A stretch of 9,616 nt of DNA from NCBI GenBank assembly GCA_902768995.1, contig CACXNN010000040.1:1-9616 (forward strand). The letters are read 5' to 3'. The first letter of the stretch is position 1. Every line of letters begins with the position of its first letter. The stretch is from an uncultured Eubacteriales bacterium (GTDB lineage: Bacteria; Bacillota; Clostridia; Christensenellales; CAG-138). The notes below the pieces were generated by a model. That model worked only from the letters and a program-made list of their open reading frames with translations. It was not told where the DNA came from and did not search any database. Below, piece after piece: positions 5,033-9,616 of this stretch. Position numbers and translations under genes: made by a program.

Positions 5033-5838
5033 AGGGCCTCCGCAAGCTGGCTGTCGGTCAACACGGTGAGGGGAAGGGAGACGCCCGCCTTTTGTAGGTC
5101 CTCCCGGATGCGCACGATCTCCGGCACGTCGAGCCCCAGGGCGCGAAGCTCGTCCCCCCGGGAGAAGATGGCCTGGGGCACGTCGTCCATGACGATCTGG
5201 CCCCCGTTCATGACCACCACCCTATCCGCCATGACCGCCTCCTCCATGTACTGGGTGATCATGATTACGGTCATGCCGTTCTTCCGGTTCAGCTCGTAGA
5301 CCGTTTGCAGAAGTTCCTCCCGGCCCTTGGGGTCCAGCATGGCGGTGGCCTCGTCCAGCACCAAGATCTTCGGCTCCATGGCCAGCATCCCGGCGATGGC
5401 GATCCGTTGCTTCTGGCCGCCGGACAGCCGATGGGCGGCGCTCTCGGCGTAGGCGGTCATGCCAACCTTCTTCAAAGCTTCGTCCACCCGCACCCGGATC
5501 TCAGGGGAGGGGACGCCCAGATTCTCGGGCCCGAAGGCCACGTCCTCCTCCACGATGGTGGTCACCAGCTGGTTGTCCGGGTTCTGGAACACCATGCCCA
5601 CCTGCTGGCGGATGGAAAGGAGGTTGTTTTCGTCCCGGGTGTCCAGGCCGTTCACCAGCACCTGCCCCTCCGTGGGGAGCAGGAGCCCGTTGATGTGCTT
5701 TGACAGGGTGCTCTTGCCGCTGCCGTTGTGGCCGGCCACCACCAGAAAGATGCCGTCGGGGATCTCCAGGTCCACGCCCTGGAGCGCCTCGGGTCCCTCG
5801 TTGTCGTATCGGAATCGTACGCCTTTGAATTCGATCAT
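5017..5838 (-). CDS. ecfA1: Energy-coupling factor ATPase EcfA1, with Gln at the switch-histidine position
   Basis: The first ATPase of the ECF module and first gene of the operon. The 273-residue sequence has Walker A GHNGSGKST (36-44), Q-loop FQNPDNQLV (Gln85), signature LSGGQKQR (138-145) and Walker B ILVLDEATAMLDP with Glu163. The FQNPDNQ form marks it as EcfA1. At the H-loop, where ABC ATPases have a histidine (ITH), this protein reads MITQYMEEA, with Gln196 encoded by CAG. The rest looks functional. GGAGGAGA lies 7 nt before the ATG and a good promoter is just upstream. The C-terminal 40 residues form the short EcfA extension. Pairing with EcfA2, which keeps its histidine, could leave one full and one altered ATP site. 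Confidence 0.96.
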   Translation of the reverse strand: MIEFKGVRFRYDNEGPEALQGVDLEIPDGIFLVVAGHNGSGKSTLSKHINGLLLPTEGQVLVNGLDTRDENNLLSIRQQVGMVFQNPDNQLVTTIVEEDVAFGPENLGVPSPEIRVRVDEALKKVGMTAYAESAAHRLSGGQKQRIAIAGMLAMEPKILVLDEATAMLDPKGREELLQTVYELNRKNGMTVIMITQYMEEAVMADRVVVMNGGQIVMDDVPQAIFSRGDELRALGLDVPEIVRIREDLQKAGVSLPLTVLTDSQLAEALCPLF

Positions 5839-5861
5839 TTTCTCTCCTCCAAAACTATTTC

Positions 5862-5890
5862 ATTATACCAAGGACCGGCCCATAAAACAA
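5862..5890 (-). promoter_or_regulatory. Promoter of the ecfA1-ecfA2-ecfT-truA-tadA operon
   Basis: On the minus strand TTGTTT (5890-5885) and a perfect TATAAT (5867-5862) are spaced by 17 bp. Transcription should begin about 5856, giving a leader of under 20 nt with no room for a riboswitch. It is divergent from the promoter of the deaminase gene, and the two upstream regions almost touch. Confidence 0.83.
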
Positions 5891-5914
5891 GCCTGAAATC
5901 CACAGGGGGGATCA

Positions 5915-5923
5915 TGGTATACT
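5915..5923 (+). promoter_or_regulatory. Extended -10 promoter of the deaminase gene
   Basis: TGG-TATACT is an extended -10 element 22 bp before the start codon at 5946. The -35 region is poor; CTGAAA at 5893-5898 is 19 bp away. The short leader carries a strong ribosome site, GGGAGGTG (5933-5940). The divergent layout with the ecf promoter may allow shared regulation by one bound protein, but no clear operator is seen. Confidence 0.6.
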
Positions 5924-5945
5924 GACCGTAAAGGGAGGTGGGACT

Positions 5946-7292
5946 ATGCGCACGCTGCTGAAGGACGTGGACACCGTGATTTCCTGCGACGGGGCGGATC
6001 GGGTGTACCGGAATACGGACGTTTGGTTCAGGGACGGGTTGATCGAGAGGATCGGCCCCCAGGACCAGGTGGCGGATCAGGCCTTCGACTGCTCCGGGAT
6101 GCTCCTCTATCCCGGCTTCGTCAACACCCATCATCACCTGTATCAGTATTTCACCCGGAGCCTCAGCAAGGTCCAGGGCATGGAGCTCTTCGACTGGCTC
6201 AAAACCCTCTACGAGATATGGAAGAAACTCAACGGGGACACGGTCTTTCTCTCCTCCCTGGCCGCCATGGGGGAGCTCATGCGCTACGGCTGCACCACCT
6301 GCTTTGATCATCACTACGTGTTCCCCCAGGGGGCGGGGGATCTGATCGCCCGGCAGATGGCAGCGGCGGACGAGCTGGGCATCCGCTTCGTGGCCTCCCG
6401 GGGCAGCATGGACCTGTCCAAGAAGGACGGGGGCCTGCCCCCGGACAGCGTGGTCCAAACCATCGACGAGATCATGGCGGACAGCCAGCGGCTCATCGAA
6501 ACCTGGCATCACCCGGATAAGGACCATATGCACGACATCGTCCTGGCCCCCTGCTCGCCCTTCTCCGTCAGCGGCGATTTGATGCGAGAGAGCGCCCAAC
6601 TGGCCCGGGCCTACGGGGTCCGCCTCCACACCCATGTGGGGGAGACCAGGGACGAGGAGAAATATACCCTGGCCCGGTTCGGCATGCGGCCCGTAGCCTA
6701 CATGGAATCCCTGGGCTGGGTGGGGCCGGACGTATGGTACGCCCACGGCATCCATATGAACGATCAGGAGCTGGACCTATTGGCAGCCACGGGCACGGGC
6801 GTGGCCCACTGTCCCAACTCCAACATGAAGCTCCACAGCGGCGTCTGCCGCGTGCCGGACATGCTCCGGCGCGGCGTGAAGGTGGGTCTCGCTGTGGACG
6901 GCTCCGCTAGCAACGACGGCAGCAACATGATGGACGAGATCCGGTCCGCCTTCCTGCTGCACCGCCTCACCTGGGGCGAGCAGGCGCCTACGGGCTATGA
7001 GCTCTTGAAGATGGCCACGGCGGGCAGCGCCGCCCTCCTGGGCCGCAAGGACATCGGCTCCATCGAGGAAGGGAAGCGGGCGGACTGCTTCCTCATCCAA
7101 AAGGAGCAGCCGGACCTCCTTTGCGCGGAGCTGGACCCCCTGGACCTGTTCGGGAACGTAGGCTACCACAAGCCCTGCGACCTGGTCTTCGTGAACGGAA
7201 AACTGACGGTCCGGGCAGGGCAGATCCTGACCGTGGACGAGGGTCGGCTGTACCGGGAGGGGCGGCGGGAGATCGAGCGCCTTTTGGGCTGA
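5946..7292 (+). CDS. Amidohydrolase, probable 8-oxoguanine deaminase (ATZ/TRZ-like family)
   Basis: A predicted cytoplasmic metal-dependent hydrolase of 448 residues, the usual length. Metal ligands typical of the subfamily are visible: NTHHH (His62, His64), HTHVGE (228-233), AHGIH (His267) and VDGSASNDG (Asp318). Blocks such as ELFDWLKTLYEIW (80-92), SRGSMDL..GGLPPD (151-167), APCSPFSVS (201-209) and GVAHCPNSNMKL (285-296) match, from memory, the group characterised as 8-oxoguanine deaminase, which converts 8-oxoguanine to urate. Related members act on guanine, cytosine, isocytosine or s-triazines, so the exact substrate is an inference. Gene order gives no purine operon. The start has GGGAGGTG 5 nt upstream. 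No signal peptide is present, and the gene seems intact and transcribed alone. Confidence 0.85.
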   Translation: MRTLLKDVDTVISCDGADRVYRNTDVWFRDGLIERIGPQDQVADQAFDCSGMLLYPGFVNTHHHLYQYFTRSLSKVQGMELFDWLKTLYEIWKKLNGDTVFLSSLAAMGELMRYGCTTCFDHHYVFPQGAGDLIARQMAAADELGIRFVASRGSMDLSKKDGGLPPDSVVQTIDEIMADSQRLIETWHHPDKDHMHDIVLAPCSPFSVSGDLMRESAQLARAYGVRLHTHVGETRDEEKYTLARFGMRPVAYMESLGWVGPDVWYAHGIHMNDQELDLLAATGTGVAHCPNSNMKLHSGVCRVPDMLRRGVKVGLAVDGSASNDGSNMMDEIRSAFLLHRLTWGEQAPTGYELLKMATAGSAALLGRKDIGSIEEGKRADCFLIQKEQPDLLCAELDPLDLFGNVGYHKPCDLVFVNGKLTVRAGQILTVDEGRLYREGRREIERLLG

Positions 7293-7303
7293 GGCAACAG
7301 CCC
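7286..7303 (+). terminator. Weak hairpin at the end of the deaminase gene
   Basis: GGGCTG (7286-7291) pairs with CAGCCC (7298-7303) around the stop codon. It is followed by CTTGTG rather than a T-run, so it is at best a weak terminator. A second small hairpin (TGTGA...TCACA, 7306-7320) follows. Confidence 0.3.
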
Positions 7304-7336
7304 CTTGTGACCCGTTCACAGGACGTACACAACATG

Positions 7337-7373
7337 TTGAATGAGCCATGACGGAAAATTGAATGAGTCATGA
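7337..7373 (+). repeat. Pair of 15-bp direct repeats upstream of a promoter
   Basis: TTGAATGAGCCATGA (7337-7351) and TTGAATGAGTCATGA (7359-7373) differ at one base and are 22 bp apart start to start, two helical turns. A 10-bp palindrome CAACATGTTG (7330-7339) overlaps the first copy. They end 7 bp before the -35 box at 7381, a position typical of an activator or repressor site. Alternatively they are remnants of an insertion-sequence end. Confidence 0.6.
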
Positions 7374-7380
7374 ATCATTT

Positions 7381-7409
7381 TTGAACGCTCCTTAAACATT
7401 ATTTATAGA
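7381..7409 (+). promoter_or_regulatory. Promoter of a predicted small RNA or leader upstream of nrdD
   Basis: TTGAAC (7381-7386) and TATAGA (7404-7409) are spaced by exactly 17 bp in an AT-rich stretch. Transcription should start near 7416. The downstream RNA folds compactly and meets a terminator about 100 nt later, with no ORF between. Confidence 0.6.
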
Positions 7410-7415
7410 TACTCA

Positions 7416-7516
7416 CGCCCATTCAGGACCTATGCATTTTGGCTGAATAGTTTCTCGCATAGGTGCATATCCAAAACCGCGGCGGCTCGCCTTTTGGGGG
7501 CCGCTTTTTGGTTTTT
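7416..7516 (+). ncRNA. Predicted pseudoknot-terminator RNA (riboswitch-like element or sRNA)
   Basis: A predicted transcript of about 100 nt with no coding capacity. ATTCAG (7421-7426) pairs with CTGAAT (7443-7448), and ACCTATGC (7428-7435) with GCATAGGT (7457-7464); both stems are perfect and interleaved, making an H-type pseudoknot. An intrinsic terminator follows at once. TTTTGG (7437-7442) in the pseudoknot is complementary to CCAAAA (7471-7476), the 5' arm of the terminator, so an antiterminator pairing is possible. Aptamer plus terminator is the layout of pseudoknot riboswitches, but I do not recognise a known class. It lies 120 bp before nrdD, which also has its own promoter. It could instead be an independent sRNA. 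Confidence 0.5.
7471..7516 (+). terminator. Intrinsic terminator of the pseudoknot RNA
   Basis: GCGGC (7482-7486) pairs with GCCGC (7500-7504), and the flanking CCAAAA (7471-7476) with TTTTGG (7506-7511), followed by TTTTT (7512-7516). A local alternative hairpin GGCG-GCT-CGCC (7481-7491) exists in the same arm. The near symmetry means it may also act on the minus strand. Confidence 0.65.
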
Positions 7517-7549
7517 CCACAGGGTTTATTCATCGCATACCCAAAACGT

Positions 7550-7597
7550 GAGCAAGATGTTGTATTCATTTGGGGCGGTTGACACAAAATATGGCAG
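7550..7597 (+). promoter_or_regulatory. Candidate NrdR box pair at the nrdD promoter
   Basis: Two 16-bp sequences resemble the NrdR box (consensus roughly ACACWATATATWGTGT). GAGCAAGATGTTGTAT (7550-7565) keeps CAA and TTGT, and ACACAAAATATGGCAG (7582-7597) keeps the whole left half. They are separated by 16 bp, 32 bp centre to centre, the three-turn spacing NrdR uses. The second box overlaps the -35 box and spacer, so binding should repress nrdD when ATP/dATP signals enough dNTPs. Each box matches only 10-11 of 16 positions. Confidence 0.6.
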
Positions 7598-7607
7598 TGG
7601 GTATACT
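7579..7607 (+). promoter_or_regulatory. Sigma-A promoter of nrdD
   Basis: A consensus TTGACA (7579-7584) and TATACT (7602-7607) are spaced by 17 bp. The start point should be near 7614, giving a leader of about 24 nt that carries the ribosome site AGGAGGGG (7627-7634). Confidence 0.9.
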
Positions 7608-7637
7608 TCAGCTGCAAGGATACAGCAGGAGGGGCGT

Positions 7638-9616
7638 ATGATTCGACAGATCAAAAAGCGCGACGGACGCATCGAATCCTTCGATCAGGAGAAGATCAAG
7701 AACGCCATTTGGAAGGCGGCCAAGGCCGTGGGCGGCACCAACGAGGCTATCGCCGAGGATCTGGCGGACCAGGTGGTGGAGATCATCTCCGAACGGTACA
7801 CGGACGCCATCCCCGAGGTGGAGGATATCCAGGACGCGGTGGAGAAGGTCCTCATCGAGAACGGCCACGCCAAGACCGCCAAGGCCTACATCCTCTATCG
7901 GGAGAAGCGCCGGGCCACCCGGGAGATCAACGCCATGATCGGCGCCACCATCGACATGTTCGCCGACTATCTGGACGACAAGGACTGGGGCACCAAGGAA
8001 AACGCCAACATGCAGCGCAGCGTCAACGGCCTCAACAACTACGTCCGGGAGTCCTTCACTAAGAAATACTGGCTCTACAAGGTCTACCCCGAGGACGTGC
8101 GCCAGGCTCACGAAAGCGGCGACGCCCATATCCACGATCTCGGCTTCTTCGGCCCCTACTGCGCGGGCTGGGACCTGCGGCAGCTGTTGATGGACGGCTT
8201 CGGCGGCGTGGAGGGCAAGGTGGAATCGAGCCCCGCCAAGCACCTCCGCTCCTTCCTGGGCCAGGTGGTCAACTCCACCTTCACCACTCAGGGCGAGACC
8301 GCCGGCGCCCAGGCCTGGTCCTCTTTCGACACCTACTGCGCCCCCTTTATCTACTACGATCACATGACCTTCGAGCAGGTGAAGCAGTGCCTGCAGGAGT
8401 TCGTCTTCAACATCAACGTGCCCACCCGGGTGGGCTTCCAGTGCCCCTTCTCCAACCTGACCTTCGACATCAAGGTGCCCAGCACCCTCCGGGAGGAGCC
8501 CGTCATCATCGGGGGCGAATATAAGGACAGGACCTACGGGGACTTCCAGAAGGAGATGGACCTCTTTAACCAGGCCTTCTGCGCCGTCATGCTGGAAGGG
8601 GATTCCAAGGGCCGGGTGTTCACGTTCCCCATCCCCACCATCAACATCACCAAGGATTTCGACTGGGACAGCCCGGTGGTCAACAGCTTCATGGAGATCA
8701 CCTGCAAGTACGGCATCCCCTACTTCGCCAACTACGTGAACTCCGACCTGTCCCCGGAGGACGCGGTGAGCATGTGCTGCCGGCTGCGCCTCGACAAGCG
8801 GGAGCTTCGCAAGCGGGGCGGCGGCCTCTTCGGCAGCAACCCCATGACGGGCAGCATCGGCGTGTACACCATCAACCTGCCCAGGATCGGGTATCTGGCC
8901 ACCGACAAGGCGGACTTCTTCGCCCGGCTCAGGCGGGTGGCGGAGCTCGGCAAGGTCAGTTTAGAGATCAAGCGCAAGATCATCGAGCACCAGACGGACC
9001 GGGGGCTGTACCCCTATTCCGCCCACTACCTTCGCAACGTGAAGGCCCGGACCGGGGAATACTGGTACAACCACTTCAACACCATCGGCCTCGTGGGCAT
9101 GAACGAAGCCTGCCTCAACTTCCTGGGGAAGGACATCGGCAGCCAGGAGGGCCTGGCCTTCGCCTTGGAGGTCATGCACTTTTTGCGGGATCTCATGGTG
9201 GAGTTCCAGGAGGAGACGGGCCACAGCTACAACCTGGAGGCCACCCCCGCCGAGGGCACCAGCTACCGCCTGGCCCGGCTGGCCCGGCTGGACAAGGAGA
9301 AGTACCCCAACATCATCCAGAGCGGCCACGACGAGCCCCAGTACACCAACAGCAGCCAGCTGCCCGTGACCTACACGGACGACATCTTCGAGTGCATGGA
9401 CCTGCAGGACGAGCTTCAGTCCCTGTACACCGGCGGCACGGTCCAGCACCTGTACCTGGGGGAGCGGATCAACGACGTGGAGACGGTGAAGGACCTCATC
9501 CGCACCATCTTCACCAAGTACAAGATGCCCTACATCTCCATCACGCCCACCTTCTCCATCTGCGAGGAGCACGGCTACATCTCCGGCGAGCACTTCACCT
9601 GCCCGGAGTGCGGCAA
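7638..9616 (+). CDS. nrdD: Anaerobic ribonucleoside-triphosphate reductase NrdD (class III), 3' end missing
   Basis: It reduces ribonucleoside triphosphates to deoxy forms without oxygen, using a glycyl radical installed by the activase NrdG. The visible 659 residues begin with an ATP-cone allosteric domain (about 2-92: IKKRDGRIESFDQEKI, then KAYILYREKRR). The reductase barrel follows, with conserved GDAHIHDLG (167-175), NSTFTTQGETAGAQAWSSFD, Cys380-Cys381 in SMCCRLRL (likely site of the active-site thiyl cysteine) and SYNLEATPAEG. Near the window end, SICEEHGY and TCPECG (Cys642, Cys655, Cys658) start the C-terminal zinc-binding region. The glycyl-radical loop lies beyond the edge. The start has AGGAGG 5 nt upstream. 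A 9-bp tandem duplication adds LAR at 545-550. nrdG probably follows downstream. Confidence 0.97.
   Translation, partial: MIRQIKKRDGRIESFDQEKIKNAIWKAAKAVGGTNEAIAEDLADQVVEIISERYTDAIPEVEDIQDAVEKVLIENGHAKTAKAYILYREKRRATREINAMIGATIDMFADYLDDKDWGTKENANMQRSVNGLNNYVRESFTKKYWLYKVYPEDVRQAHESGDAHIHDLGFFGPYCAGWDLRQLLMDGFGGVEGKVESSPAKHLRSFLGQVVNSTFTTQGETAGAQAWSSFDTYCAPFIYYDHMTFEQVKQCLQEFVFNINVPTRVGFQCPFSNLTFDIKVPSTLREEPVIIGGEYKDRTYGDFQKEMDLFNQAFCAVMLEGDSKGRVFTFPIPTINITKDFDWDSPVVNSFMEITCKYGIPYFANYVNSDLSPEDAVSMCCRLRLDKRELRKRGGGLFGSNPMTGSIGVYTINLPRIGYLATDKADFFARLRRVAELGKVSLEIKRKIIEHQTDRGLYPYSAHYLRNVKARTGEYWYNHFNTIGLVGMNEACLNFLGKDIGSQEGLAFALEVMHFLRDLMVEFQEETGHSYNLEATPAEGTSYRLARLARLDKEKYPNIIQSGHDEPQYTNSSQLPVTYTDDIFECMDLQDELQSLYTGGTVQHLYLGERINDVETVKDLIRTIFTKYKMPYISITPTFSICEEHGYISGEHFTCPECG
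9270..9287 (+). repeat. In-frame 9-bp tandem duplication inside nrdD
   Basis: CTGGCCCGG occurs twice in direct succession (9270-9278, 9279-9287) and is followed by CTG. It encodes LAR-LAR-L in SYRLARLARLDKEKYP. From memory of the family, one copy (YR-LAR-L-DK) is usual at this point, so three residues seem to be added. Confidence 0.65.

Noticed and set aside
5839..5861. Vitamin riboswitch in front of ecfA1
   Set aside because: The promoter leaves a leader of under 20 nt, too short for any known riboswitch.
5835..6755. 306-codon minus-strand ORF opposite the deaminase gene
   Set aside because: It is a GC-rich antisense shadow; the plus-strand frame has clear metal-binding motifs and a strong ribosome site.
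7423..7617. 64-codon minus-strand ORF between the deaminase gene and nrdD
   Set aside because: It runs across the pseudoknot, terminator and nrdD promoter, has no good ribosome site and resembles no known protein.
7608..9593. Long minus-strand ORFs opposite nrdD (251 and 210 codons)
   Set aside because: They are low-complexity V/L/G/A-rich products typical of antisense frames of GC-rich genes; the plus strand clearly encodes NrdD.

Overview
The window looks like the chromosome of a GC-rich anaerobic Firmicute, most likely a Clostridia/Oscillospirales-type gut bacterium. This is inferred from strong GGAGG-type ribosome binding sites before most genes, the ecfA1-ecfA2-ecfT-truA order typical of Firmicutes, an oxygen-sensitive class III ribonucleotide reductase, a CCA-encoded tRNA, and GC-rich genes separated by AT-rich control regions. 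No phage, transposase or CRISPR genes are visible.

Left part (1-1720, minus strand). A truncated ABC-F ATPase gene runs off the left edge. It has a near-consensus promoter and a leader of about 170 nt that can fold into an attenuator-like terminator. Upstream of it, separated by a strong terminator, lies an AraC/GyrI-type regulator. ABC-F proteins often protect ribosomes from antibiotics and GyrI-like domains bind small hydrophobic compounds, so the pair may be a drug-responsive module (inference).

Middle-left (1721-2176). About 330 bp without a protein gene carry two tandem, highly structured repeat units. Their ends copy the 3' end and terminator of the neighbouring tRNA-Ser(CGA), in inverted orientation. 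The tRNA has a promoter whose -35 box overlaps the tadA stop codon.

Centre (2173-5890, minus strand). A tightly packed operon encodes the energy-coupling module of an ECF vitamin transporter (ecfA1, ecfA2, ecfT), then two tRNA-modifying enzymes (truA, tadA). Genes overlap or abut, and there is one clear promoter in front of ecfA1. No substrate-binding S component is present, so the module is probably shared with S components encoded elsewhere.

Right part (5915-9616, plus strand). A divergent promoter drives a metal-dependent deaminase closely resembling 8-oxoguanine deaminases. A 345-bp AT-rich gap then holds a pair of 15-bp direct repeats, a promoter, a compact RNA with an H-type pseudoknot followed by an intrinsic terminator, and a second perfect-spacing promoter overlapped by two NrdR-like boxes. 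The window ends inside nrdD, the anaerobic ribonucleoside-triphosphate reductase gene.

The most unusual parts are the tRNA-derived structured units (1722-2036) and the pseudoknot-terminator RNA upstream of nrdD (7416-7516).
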